The notes beneath the pieces were generated by a model, which made no database searches, was not told where the DNA came from, and saw nothing but the letters and a program-made list of their open reading frames with translations. The position numbers and the translations under genes were made by a program. DNA of 42,102 nucleotides. Source: Acidobacteriota bacterium (GTDB lineage Bacteria > Acidobacteriota > Terriglobia > Bryobacterales > Bryobacteraceae). Shown here piece by piece: positions 27,887-36,906 of the stretch. Every line of letters begins with the position of its first letter. Position 1 is the stretch's first letter. The stretch is taken from the NCBI GenBank assembly GCA_016215215.1, contig JACRKW010000113.1:1-42102 (forward strand), in the 5' to 3' direction.

Positions 27887-28402
27887 CTACCTGCCGGCTT
27901 CTACGCCGGACTCTGCCTTCGCACAGCGGAAGCCCGTGCCGGCGGCCATTCCCAGCGCTCCGTAGATGCTGACGTCGTTCGTCTTGGTGGCGCCCCGGGC
28001 GGCCTTGGCCAATTCCTGAGGCGACGGCAGACGCTTGCCCGCCCACGCGCAGAAGAGCTGTGCGTCGCCGGCAGATGCCGCCGCCACGGGTTGCGCGGTG
28101 CGGCCGTTCTCGCGCAGAAACGCGGCAAAAGCAGACTGAGCCACCGGCGATTTATCGATGTAGAACGACGCCAACGGCGGAGCAGCCTGGCCGGGCGGCA
28201 CCTGGAACTCGCCCGCAGGCACGATCACCATGTCGCCTGAAGCCAGTTTCAGCACAGGCTTCCCGCTGCGCCGCACCGCAACCGACGTCCGGATCCTGTC
28301 GAGATGGAAGAGTGAGAGACCCGCGAACAAGGCAACGACGGCGACGGTGACGCCGAGCATGAGCATGGCGAGCCTGCGGCCGGAAATGACGGGGGCGGGC
28401 AT
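27887..28402 (-). CDS. Short SUMF1/FGE-like domain protein with N-terminal TM helix
   Basis: 171 aa; DMVIVPAGEFQVPPG...FYIDKSPVAQSAFAAFLRE...DAQLFCAWAGKRLPSPQELAKAARG ... GTGFRCAK matches the start and end of the FGE-sulfatase fold; the middle is missing. Confidence 0.6.
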   Translation of the reverse strand: MPAPVISGRRLAMLMLGVTVAVVALFAGLSLFHLDRIRTSVAVRRSGKPVLKLASGDMVIVPAGEFQVPPGQAAPPLASFYIDKSPVAQSAFAAFLRENGRTAQPVAAASAGDAQLFCAWAGKRLPSPQELAKAARGATKTNDVSIYGALGMAAGTGFRCAKAESGVEAGR

Positions 28403-28405
28403 CGT

Positions 28406-29419
28406 CTACTTCTTGAAGTGATAGAGCAGGATGCCGTACCCCACGCCCGCCTCGTCGCCGCTGCGGGCGAACTGGAAGGCCATCAGCCGGCCGTCGGTGG
28501 AGACCACGGGGTTCGACGCCTTGCCGCCCTCATAATCGTTGAAGTGCGTCAGCCGCTCGAAGCTCTTGCCGGTACCGTCCAGCCGCAGCTTCCAGATGTC
28601 GATGTCGCGGAAGAGCTTCGTGGCGCCCATGCGCACACCTTGCTGATCGGACTCCACGCAGGTATACATCCCGTCGGGAAAGATCCCTTCCACCTCGTTG
28701 TAGCTGCCGATGTTCCGGCTCTGATTGGTGGTCTGCTTTGTCTGCAGGTCGATGGTCCATACCGATGCGAGGCCCTTGGGCTCGTAGCAGGTGTAGGTCA
28801 TCTTGCGGTCGTTGTCGAAAAAGTCCTGCGCTTCCAGGGTGCAGGAGTTGTCCGGGCTGGAGAGAACGGCGTGCTTGTTCTTGAGGGCCGGCGCGGCGCC
28901 GGAAAGGTCGATTTCAGCGACCAGCAGATTGGAGGCGCCGCGAGGCAGTTCGGGATTCTGTCCGCTGGTCTCTGAGAACGCGATGAGCATCGACTTCTTC
29001 GAGATCGCCGCGCCTTCGCTCATCTTCTGCCCGAGCTTGACGGGTTTCGAGCCGGGCCTCTTCGAGAGGAACCACAGTTCGTTGTCGCGCCCGCGGCTGG
29101 TGCGGATGTCGCTGAACTTCTCCGGGCCGATCAGGATGTAGTCGCCGGTGGAGAGATGCATCACGCGCAGGAACGCCGCCCCCGGAACCGAGCAGGTGAG
29201 GCAGCGGATCGCGCGCGTCTTCAAGTTGATCGCGAAGGCGTCGCCGAAGCTCTTGGCCATGAAGGCGACTTCGTCGTTGCCGGGAGAGAAGTCGGCCCGC
29301 TCACCGAAGTGAGTCAGCACCTCGATGTTCTTCGGCAGCGCATCCAGAGGATTGCCCTGCTTGCGCGGGGACTGCGCCCATGCCAAGGCGGCCAGGCTGA
29401 GTACGAATAGCAGTTTCAC
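28406..29419 (-). CDS. Secreted TolB/PD40-like beta-propeller protein
   Basis: 337 aa; signal peptide MKLLFVLSLAALAWA; repeated blade-like motifs (RADFSPGNDEVAFMA, SNPVVSTDGRLMAFQFA). Confidence 0.6.
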   Translation of the reverse strand: MKLLFVLSLAALAWAQSPRKQGNPLDALPKNIEVLTHFGERADFSPGNDEVAFMAKSFGDAFAINLKTRAIRCLTCSVPGAAFLRVMHLSTGDYILIGPEKFSDIRTSRGRDNELWFLSKRPGSKPVKLGQKMSEGAAISKKSMLIAFSETSGQNPELPRGASNLLVAEIDLSGAAPALKNKHAVLSSPDNSCTLEAQDFFDNDRKMTYTCYEPKGLASVWTIDLQTKQTTNQSRNIGSYNEVEGIFPDGMYTCVESDQQGVRMGATKLFRDIDIWKLRLDGTGKSFERLTHFNDYEGGKASNPVVSTDGRLMAFQFARSGDEAGVGYGILLYHFKK

Positions 29420-30411
29420 AAGCGAGGCTCTCCTTCAAAACCAACGTATTGGATCTCTTCTTCCAGGATCAGACCGTAACGCTCTCTCACGCGCCGCTTC
29501 AGTTCGCCGATGAGTTCGCGCAATTGTGCCGCCGTGCCGCCTCCGGCGTTGTAGAGCGTGTTGGCATGATAATCGGTCACGCGGATACCGCCAATGGCCA
29601 GCCCCTTGGCGCCCACTTGCTCCAGGAACCATGCGGCGGGAACTTTGCCGCCCTTCACCAGGCTGGTGCTCAGATCGGCACGAGCCGATTCCGGCACCGC
29701 CGCCAGCAGCAGGTTCTTGAAGATGCTGCCGGCGCACTTCATCTCGGGCGGATACTTGCGGTTGCGAATCTCCAGTATGCCGGCGGCCTTGGCCTGCAAA
29801 GCTTCAGCGTCGCCCGGTTGGAACCGGAACTCGGCCGAAAGAATCAGCCAGTGGCGGCCTTCCAGGTGGCTTCGTTTGAAGACGCTGTCCCGATAGCGGA
29901 AGCCGCAGCCGGCGTTGTCGGCCTCCCGGATCGCATCGCCGTCGAAGTACCGTACGAACCCCACCACGTCCGAAATCGAAGTTCCGTACGCGCCTGCATT
30001 GCCGTAGACCGCGGCGCCCACGTTGCCTGGAATCCCGGTCATCGACTCCAGTCCCTGGAGCCCTTCGCCGGCGCTGAAGTCCACCAGGTCCTGCAACGCG
30101 GTCCCTGCCTGGGCCCGCACCACTAGTCCGGACGCTTCCATGGCGGCGCCGTCGTACCTGATCACGATGCCGCCATAGCCCGCATCGGCCGCAACGAGGT
30201 TCGTCCCGAGCCCGATCACCATCCACGGCAGGCCCGACTCGCGCGCCGCCCTCGCCGCGGCGACGAAGGCCTCTTCCTTTCCCGTCCGGGCGAAGATGGA
30301 GGCAGGCCCGCCGAGTCCGAAGCGCGTGTGCCGCGCCAGCGGTTCGTTGCGGGTAACCTGAAGAGACGCGATGGCCGCCAGCCGAGTGTGGGCCTGGTCA
30401 ATGGACATCAT
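29416..30411 (-). CDS. murB: UDP-N-acetylmuramate dehydrogenase
   Basis: NEPLARHTRFGLGGPA, WMVIGLGTNLVAAD, GLESMTGIPGNVGAAVYGNAGAYG, KYPPEMKCAGSIFKN. Start set at 30411; the tracked ORF extends further upstream without homology. Confidence 0.93.
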   Translation of the reverse strand: MMSIDQAHTRLAAIASLQVTRNEPLARHTRFGLGGPASIFARTGKEEAFVAAARAARESGLPWMVIGLGTNLVAADAGYGGIVIRYDGAAMEASGLVVRAQAGTALQDLVDFSAGEGLQGLESMTGIPGNVGAAVYGNAGAYGTSISDVVGFVRYFDGDAIREADNAGCGFRYRDSVFKRSHLEGRHWLILSAEFRFQPGDAEALQAKAAGILEIRNRKYPPEMKCAGSIFKNLLLAAVPESARADLSTSLVKGGKVPAAWFLEQVGAKGLAIGGIRVTDYHANTLYNAGGGTAAQLRELIGELKRRVRERYGLILEEEIQYVGFEGEPRL

Positions 30412-30438
30412 CGCTCTCAATTGTAGGGGAGGTTCGAG

Positions 30439-31158
30439 ATGAGCGCCAGCTTTCAGGGATTCTCCAAGGACGCGTTGAAGTTCCTGCGCGATCTCGAGAA
30501 GCACAACAACCGGGACTGGTTCGAAGAGCACAAGCCGGTCTATGTCTCCAAAGTGAAGGAGCCGATGGAGACACTCACCGCCGCAGTGGGCGCCGCCATG
30601 ACCGCTTACGCCCCCGAGTTTGTCACCGAGCCGAAAAAGGCCATCTATCGCATCTATCGCGACACGCGCTTCAGCAAGGACAAGACTCCCTATAAGACCC
30701 ACGTCGGGGCATCGTTCTGGCGCAACGATCTGGGAAAGCACACCTCCGCCGGTTTCTACTTCGAGGTGTCGCACCAGCATGTCGGCGTCGCCGGGGGCGT
30801 CTATATGCCCGACCCGGAAAACTTGCGGCTGTTGCGTGTTCACATCATGGAGAACCACCAGCGCTGGACGCGGTTAGTGAGCGACAAGAAACTGCTCGCC
30901 GGCGCCGGAGAGATCCGAGGGGAGCGTTTGAGCCGGCCTCCGAAGGGCTTTCCCTGCGAGCACCCGGCGATGGAGTCCATCCGGCTGAAACAGATGTACT
31001 TCTGGCAGGAACTTCCCGCGGCGCTGGCATTGACGCCCGGCGTCCTGAAAGAACTCACGGCCCGCTTCCGCCTGATGGCGCCAGTGCTTCGGTTCATGAA
31101 CGAACCGCTGGAGGCGATGAAGAAGAAGCGCGCGCCGCTGGAGACGGGGTGGATCTGA
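30439..31158 (+). CDS. DUF2461 (TIGR02453 family) protein
   Basis: FSKDALKFLRDLEKHNNRDWFEEHKPVY...IYRIYRDTRFSKDKTPYKTHVGASF...GFYFEVS; GGGGAGG RBS. Confidence 0.85.
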   Translation: MSASFQGFSKDALKFLRDLEKHNNRDWFEEHKPVYVSKVKEPMETLTAAVGAAMTAYAPEFVTEPKKAIYRIYRDTRFSKDKTPYKTHVGASFWRNDLGKHTSAGFYFEVSHQHVGVAGGVYMPDPENLRLLRVHIMENHQRWTRLVSDKKLLAGAGEIRGERLSRPPKGFPCEHPAMESIRLKQMYFWQELPAALALTPGVLKELTARFRLMAPVLRFMNEPLEAMKKKRAPLETGWI

Positions 31159-31167
31159 GTGGGCCGG

Positions 31168-32238
31168 TCAACGAGGATGCGCGTACTCGTTGACGCGAGG
31201 GATGAACTCCCTGTACATCCACTCCGGAATCGCTGAGTGCCAGTGGCCGCTCGCTTGCGCGTACCCGACGACGCCCAGGAAGACCACTGCCACGCCGGCA
31301 GCCATGATCCATGCATGCACCGGCTTGCGGGCCGGCACGAACGTCATGTGGAGGGTGTCCTCCACCGGGCAGACAGCAACGCACTCCAGGCAACCCAGGC
31401 ACTCGGCCGAGCGAATCTGGACCAGTTGATCGACGGGCAGGCGTGACGGGCAAGCCTTGGCGCACTTGGCGCAGTCAATGCACGTCTCCACCTTGCGCCG
31501 GATGCGCAAAGGGCTCAGCAGCGCCGCCAACCCCATCAGCGCGCCGTAAGGGCAGAGGTAGCGGCACCAGAAGTTCTGCACGAAGATCGATGCGATCACC
31601 AGCACAGCCAGCGTGACCGCCGCCGCGGTTCCCATGTAACGGAAGAAGTTCAGCATCTTCACATCCGCCACCACGCCGTACGGCGAACCGAGGAACTCGG
31701 CGATGGCCTGGGCGGGCATCGACACCACGGCATAGGCGAACAGACCAAACAGGACGTACTTCAGGCTGCGCAGGCCGATGTCCAACCATTTGGGCAGCCG
31801 GAAGTTTCGCTTGAAGGTGTCGCGGCCGAGCTTCCACAGGTATTCCGAGAGCGTCCCAACCGGGCACAGCCAACTGCAGAACGCTTTTCGGAAGAGAATC
31901 GAGGCCGCCAGGAAGGCAATCAACAGGAACATCGCCGCCGGGTGGATGGCAGGCACGTTGCCCGTCAGGAAGAGGTAGCGCGTATTCATCAGGCCGGCGA
32001 TGGGCAGCCACCCCTCGACGCCGGGCGGCCGCGTGATCACCGCCGTGCTGCCGGCCTCATACTGCCGCACGAAGTGGTAGAACTGGACGCCGATCCATAA
32101 ATTCAGCGCGATGAAGGAGAACTGGACAAAGCTCCTGATAGCCTGTGAGCGGTCCGCGCCGGAGCGGCGGCGATAGGGCCTCTCCGCCTGGCCGGAGCCG
32201 GCAGCGGGGGCCTCGATTTCGGCCGGCGCGCTGTGCAT
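31168..32238 (-). CDS. NapH/CcoG-like membrane polyferredoxin (4Fe-4S)
   Basis: 356 aa; several TM helices; FCSWLCPVGTLSEYLW, WCRYLCPYGALMG, CIDCAKCAKACP, CLGCLECVAVCP. Confidence 0.85.
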   Translation of the reverse strand: MHSAPAEIEAPAAGSGQAERPYRRRSGADRSQAIRSFVQFSFIALNLWIGVQFYHFVRQYEAGSTAVITRPPGVEGWLPIAGLMNTRYLFLTGNVPAIHPAAMFLLIAFLAASILFRKAFCSWLCPVGTLSEYLWKLGRDTFKRNFRLPKWLDIGLRSLKYVLFGLFAYAVVSMPAQAIAEFLGSPYGVVADVKMLNFFRYMGTAAAVTLAVLVIASIFVQNFWCRYLCPYGALMGLAALLSPLRIRRKVETCIDCAKCAKACPSRLPVDQLVQIRSAECLGCLECVAVCPVEDTLHMTFVPARKPVHAWIMAAGVAVVFLGVVGYAQASGHWHSAIPEWMYREFIPRVNEYAHPR

Positions 32239-32321
32239 GACTGTATTCTCCCGTGTCCGGGCGCCGGCCCGCTGTGACCGAGGTCACGCGCCGCCGTGAT
32301 CTGGGGCAAACTGGAAGAGAC

Positions 32322-32783
32322 ATGAGCACGCGAGGAGATTTCATTTCGAAGATCGAAAGCCTGCCGGCCCGCCTGGAGGCGGCCGTCACCGGAGCCACTG
32401 AAGCCCAACTCGCCCGGCCTTACAAGCCCGGCGGCTGGAACGCGCGCCAGGTGATCCACCATCTGGCCGACTCGCACATGAACGCCTTCATCCGCTGCCG
32501 GTTGATCACCACCGAAGAGAATCCCGGGCTGAAGCCGTACGACCAGGATGCCTGGGCGCGACTCCCCGACTCCGCCACCGGCCCCCTGGAGCCGTCACTC
32601 GCCATCCTGCGCGGCCTGCATGCCCGCTGGGCGGCGTTTTTCCGCGCGCTGCCTGAAGAAGCATGGAGCCGCCAGGGGATGCATCCCGATGACGGTCCCA
32701 GAACGATCGCCGCCCTGCTCGAAAGCTACTGCGCCCACGGCGAGCGCCATTTGGGCCACATTCAGGCCGGCATCGCCGGCTAA
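32322..32783 (+). CDS. DinB/YfiT-type putative metal-dependent hydrolase or transferase
   Basis: YKPGGWNARQVIHHLADSHMNAFIRCRLITTEENP...YDQDAWA...ERHLGHIQ; conserved His pattern. Confidence 0.8.
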   Translation: MSTRGDFISKIESLPARLEAAVTGATEAQLARPYKPGGWNARQVIHHLADSHMNAFIRCRLITTEENPGLKPYDQDAWARLPDSATGPLEPSLAILRGLHARWAAFFRALPEEAWSRQGMHPDDGPRTIAALLESYCAHGERHLGHIQAGIAG

Positions 32784-33964
32784 CGCCGGGCCATGCCCAC
32801 CACGGCGTTGAGGAAGATGGCGCCTAAACCGGTGGGGATCATCACCTTCCAGCCGATGTTCATCAACTGGTCGTAACGGTAGCGCGGGAAAGTCCCGCGC
32901 ATCCAGATGAAGAGATACAGCACCAGGAAGAGTTTCAACGCCCACCAGAAGACGGGGGAAGACGGACCGTTCACCGCCGGGATCATGAAGAGGCCCGCGA
33001 CACCAAGGAACACGGCGCCAAGCGCCGCGATGCCGACGGCATAGCCTCGGATCGGCTGGCGCCGCGAAAAGTACAGGCACGCCAGCCCCGTGCCGCCGAA
33101 TACCACCAAAGGCATGCCGTAGTTGAGCGGCACAGCCAGCCACGCAACGCTTGGGAACGGCCGTAGCCAGCCGCCCCAGAACAGCGTCACCAGCACGCTG
33201 CCCACGGCGAACATGTTCACGTACTCAGACAGCATGTAGACGCCCCAGCGGAATCCACTGAATTCAGTGTGGAAGCCCGCCACCAGTTCGGACTCGGCCT
33301 CCGGCAGGTCAAACGGCGCGCGGTTGGTCTCGGCCACGCTGCTGATCAGGTAAACCATCATTGGGATCAGCATTAGCCCGTAGTTGTCGAAGGCGAACCA
33401 AATCCCGCGCTCGGCCTGGGCACGCACCATAGCTGTCATCGACAACGTCCCGGCGCACATCACGCCGGAGATCAGGGCCAACCCCAGCGCCACCTCGTAG
33501 CTGATCAACTGCGCCGCCGATCGAAGGCCGCCCAGCAGCGAGTAGTGTGAGTTGGACGACCAGCCGCCCAGGATGATACCCAGAATGCCCACGGCCGACA
33601 TCGCCGAAATCACAAGCAATCCGACATTCACGTCCGTCACCTTGATGGTGCTGGAAAACGGCACAACGGTCAGGCACGTGCAGGCCGTGAAGAAAGAGAC
33701 TACGGGCGCCATGCGGAACAGCCAGCCGTTGGAATCCGTGGGAATGATGTCTTCCTTCAGCAGGAGTTTCACTGCGTCGGCGAGGGTCTGCAACAGGCCC
33801 TGCGGCCCCACCCTCATCGGGCCCAGGCGCGCCTGCATGTCGGCCAGCACTTTGCGCTCCAGCAGCACGGTGAAGGCCACGGCCAGCGGGGTCACAGCGA
33901 TGATCAGCAGGCCGGTCACCAGCGGAATGAACCAGGGTTGGGAGAGGATGTTTTCCATCGCCAT
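32780..33964 (-). CDS. nuoH: NADH-quinone oxidoreductase subunit H
   Basis: ERKVLADMQARLGPMRVGPQGLLQTLADAVKLLLKEDI; AETNRAPFDLPEAESELVAGFHTEFSG; GTFPRYRYDQLM. Confidence 0.96.
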   Translation of the reverse strand: MAMENILSQPWFIPLVTGLLIIAVTPLAVAFTVLLERKVLADMQARLGPMRVGPQGLLQTLADAVKLLLKEDIIPTDSNGWLFRMAPVVSFFTACTCLTVVPFSSTIKVTDVNVGLLVISAMSAVGILGIILGGWSSNSHYSLLGGLRSAAQLISYEVALGLALISGVMCAGTLSMTAMVRAQAERGIWFAFDNYGLMLIPMMVYLISSVAETNRAPFDLPEAESELVAGFHTEFSGFRWGVYMLSEYVNMFAVGSVLVTLFWGGWLRPFPSVAWLAVPLNYGMPLVVFGGTGLACLYFSRRQPIRGYAVGIAALGAVFLGVAGLFMIPAVNGPSSPVFWWALKLFLVLYLFIWMRGTFPRYRYDQLMNIGWKVMIPTGLGAIFLNAVVGMARR

Positions 33965-33973
33965 TCTTTCCTC

Positions 33974-35443
33974 TTAGCGGGAGATGCTCATCTGCGCCAG
34001 ACGCAGGAAGGGCTCGGGGTACACCCCGATCAGCAGCGTCAGCACGCCGGTGACGCCCAGCGCCAGCCGTATGCCGAGACTGGTGGCCAACGGCGGAGTA
34101 TCCTGCTCCTCCTTGTGGATGAAGATGGCCTTGATCAGGCGGAAGTAGTAGTAGACCGATACGGCCACAAACAGCGCCGCGATAATCGCCAACGTGGTGT
34201 GCCCGGTCTCCAGCAGCGCAAGGAAGATGAAGTACTTGCCGAAGAAGCCGCCGGTTGGGGGGATGCCGGCCAGCGATACCAGGAAGATCAGCATCCAGAT
34301 GGCGTAACCGGGCGCGCGTTGCATCAGGCCGTTCAGGTCGTTGATGTCTTCCCCGGCCAGGCCCTTCCGCGTGAGTACGGTCAACACAAGGAACGCCCCC
34401 AGGTTCATGAAGGTGTAGATGAGCAGGTACACCAGCATGCCTTTGAGTCCGGTGGGATTGCCCGCGATCAGCCCCAGCAGGATGTAACCCGCATGGTTGA
34501 CTCCGCTGTAGGCCAGCAGGCGCTTCGTGTTGGTCTGCGTTACCGCGGCGAAGTTACCGATGATCATCGACAGGATAGAGGCGGCGATCATGAGCGGCGC
34601 CCAGGACTCCCGCGCAGAACCCAGCGGCCCGAAGAACAGCCGCATCAGCAGGGCAAACGACGCTGCCTTGGATCCCACTGCCAGAAACGCGGTGATGGAG
34701 GTCGGCGCCCCCTCGTAGGCGTCCGGCGCCCACATGTGGAACGGCGCGGCGGAGATCTTGAACAGCAGCCCCACCGCCGTGGTGGCGATGGCCAGAAGAA
34801 GAATCGGATCCCAGGCGTTGCGGGCCGACACAGCCTCCGCGATCACCCTCAACTTCGTTGATCCGGCGATGCCGTAAAGCACCGAGAAGCCGTAGGCGAG
34901 GAAGCCCGAAGAGAGCCCGCCCAGCAGCAGATACTTCATCGCCGCCTCGTTGCTGCGCTTGTCCGCGCGCAGGAAGCCCACCAGGATGTAAAACGTAACG
35001 GCCATGGTTTCCAGGCCCACGAAGATCGTCACCAGTTCGGTGCCGCAGGCCAGAAAGAACATGCCGCACTGGGCCAGCATCAGCAGGCCGTAGTACTCGC
35101 CGTGGTGCTCCTCGCGCACCTCCAGATACTTGTATGAGATCAGCCCCACGATCAAAGTTGTTGCAAGGAAGATCCACTGGAAGAAGAGCCCGAACTGATC
35201 CACCGTCAGTGCGCCGTTGAAGGCAGTCAACTCCCCGCCGTAGGCGTTCAGGAACTCCTGCTGCCGCCAGAATCTGATTCCGGCGCAGGCTTCGCCGAGC
35301 ACCAGGCAGATCAGCAGCCAGCGGCGCTGCCGCGGATCCGGGAAGACCAGGAAATCGAACAGCAGTGTCGCGCATCCGAACAGCGCCAGGAGGATGGCGG
35401 GCAGCAACACGAAATGGTCGGTGGAGGTGTAGTAAAGGTTCAT
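33974..35443 (-). CDS. nuoN: NADH-quinone oxidoreductase subunit N
   Basis: 489 aa Mrp-antiporter-like; APFHMWAPDAYEGAPTSITAFLAVGSKAASFALL; LLAYSGVNHAGY. Confidence 0.95.
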   Translation of the reverse strand: MNLYYTSTDHFVLLPAILLALFGCATLLFDFLVFPDPRQRRWLLICLVLGEACAGIRFWRQQEFLNAYGGELTAFNGALTVDQFGLFFQWIFLATTLIVGLISYKYLEVREEHHGEYYGLLMLAQCGMFFLACGTELVTIFVGLETMAVTFYILVGFLRADKRSNEAAMKYLLLGGLSSGFLAYGFSVLYGIAGSTKLRVIAEAVSARNAWDPILLLAIATTAVGLLFKISAAPFHMWAPDAYEGAPTSITAFLAVGSKAASFALLMRLFFGPLGSARESWAPLMIAASILSMIIGNFAAVTQTNTKRLLAYSGVNHAGYILLGLIAGNPTGLKGMLVYLLIYTFMNLGAFLVLTVLTRKGLAGEDINDLNGLMQRAPGYAIWMLIFLVSLAGIPPTGGFFGKYFIFLALLETGHTTLAIIAALFVAVSVYYYFRLIKAIFIHKEEQDTPPLATSLGIRLALGVTGVLTLLIGVYPEPFLRLAQMSISR

Positions 35444-36891
35444 CGGGTGACAGCCTCCGCGTTCACCGGCACGGCGGCCACGGCGCTGGGAGTTTGGTGG
35501 ACGCGGCGCACGATCTGCGCCACCGGCTTTTCAAGAATGTCAAAGTAGGGCTTCGGGTAGACGCCGATCGAAACCGCCCACAGGATCAGCGGCACGAAGA
35601 CCGTCCACTCCCGCCAGTTCAGGTCCGGCAATCCTTTGTTTTTCTCGTTCGTCACTTCGCCCAGCATTGTGCGCTGGTAGAGCCAGAGCAGGTACGCCGC
35701 GCCGAAGATCACGCCTAGCACCGAAAAGGCGGCCCAGGTCTTGTTGGCGTCGAAGGCGCCTTGCAGAATGGTGAACTCGCCGACAAAGCCGTTCAGCAGC
35801 GGCAGACCGGCACTGGAGAGCATGGCGATGGCGAAGACAATGGCGTAGTTGGGCATGACGTGCGCCAACCCGCCATACTCCTTGATCTCTCGCGTATGCC
35901 TCCGCTCGTAGATGACGCCCACCACAAGGAAGAGCATGCCGGTGCTGATGCCGTGGTTGATCTGCTGGATCACCGACCCGGTGATGCCGGCCTGGTTCAG
36001 CGCGAAGATCCCCAGCGTGCAGAAGCCCAGGTGGCTCACCGAGGAGTAGGCCACAAGCTTCTTCCAGTCCTGCTGCATCAGGCTCACCAGCGCCCCGTAC
36101 AGGATGCCGATGATCGACAGCGTGGCAAGCACCGTCACGATGGTCTTGTCCGCGCTGGCGCTGGGCAGCAGCGGTAGCGAGAAGCGGATGAATCCGTAGG
36201 TTCCCATCTTCAGCAGCACCGCCGCCAGGATCACCGAGCCCGCCGTGGGCGCCTCCGTGTGGGCATCCGGGAGCCAGGTGTGGAACGGGAACATCGGCAC
36301 CTTGATCGCGAATCCCAGGAAGAACGACGAGAACACCCACTGCTGCAGGCCCAGCGGCAGGTTCAGCTTCATCAGTTCCGTGATCTCGAACGTGTAGCGC
36401 CCGAACTGCGAGGCGTGCTGGAAGTACAGCGTCAGTATGCCCAGCAGCATCATCGGCACCAGCACCATCTCCCAGAAGATGTAGAACAGCAGGAAGTCCA
36501 GCGAGATGAAGACGCCGATCATGCCCGTCTGCTGCAGCAGGAACATGGCGTAGTATTCTTTCTCGCGCTCCTTCACCGAATCCCACGACGAGAAGATCGC
36601 CAGGAAGCCCATGATGGTAGTCAGCATCACCATCAGCGCGCTGATGCCGTCCACGCCCACCAGGTACTGCACTCCGAGCGACGGGATCCAGTCCATCCGC
36701 TCCATGAACTGGTAGCCCTCGGCGTTGCGATTGAACTGCACGATCATCGGAATCGACACGAGCAGGCCGGCTGCCGCCGAAATGTTGGCCCACAGCCGCA
36801 CCAGCGTCTTTTGCCTGCTTGGGATGAACATCAGCACCAGCAGGCCGGCCAGCGGGGTGAAGAGGATGACTGAGAGCAGATTGTTGTTCAT
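35440..36891 (-). CDS. nuoM: NADH-quinone oxidoreductase subunit M
   Basis: 483 aa; FHTWLPDAHTEAPTAGSVILAAVLLKMGTYGFIRF; LVAYSSVSHLGF. Confidence 0.96.
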   Translation of the reverse strand: MNNNLLSVILFTPLAGLLVLMFIPSRQKTLVRLWANISAAAGLLVSIPMIVQFNRNAEGYQFMERMDWIPSLGVQYLVGVDGISALMVMLTTIMGFLAIFSSWDSVKEREKEYYAMFLLQQTGMIGVFISLDFLLFYIFWEMVLVPMMLLGILTLYFQHASQFGRYTFEITELMKLNLPLGLQQWVFSSFFLGFAIKVPMFPFHTWLPDAHTEAPTAGSVILAAVLLKMGTYGFIRFSLPLLPSASADKTIVTVLATLSIIGILYGALVSLMQQDWKKLVAYSSVSHLGFCTLGIFALNQAGITGSVIQQINHGISTGMLFLVVGVIYERRHTREIKEYGGLAHVMPNYAIVFAIAMLSSAGLPLLNGFVGEFTILQGAFDANKTWAAFSVLGVIFGAAYLLWLYQRTMLGEVTNEKNKGLPDLNWREWTVFVPLILWAVSIGVYPKPYFDILEKPVAQIVRRVHQTPSAVAAVPVNAEAVTR

Positions 36892-36906
36892 TTGCGCGTT
36901 CTCCCG

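Noticed and set aside
30412-30858. N-terminal extension of the tracked MurB ORF
   Set aside because: MurB homology begins near MMSIDQAHTRLA (30411); the upstream part overlaps the divergent DUF2461 gene antisense and has no MurB-like sequence.
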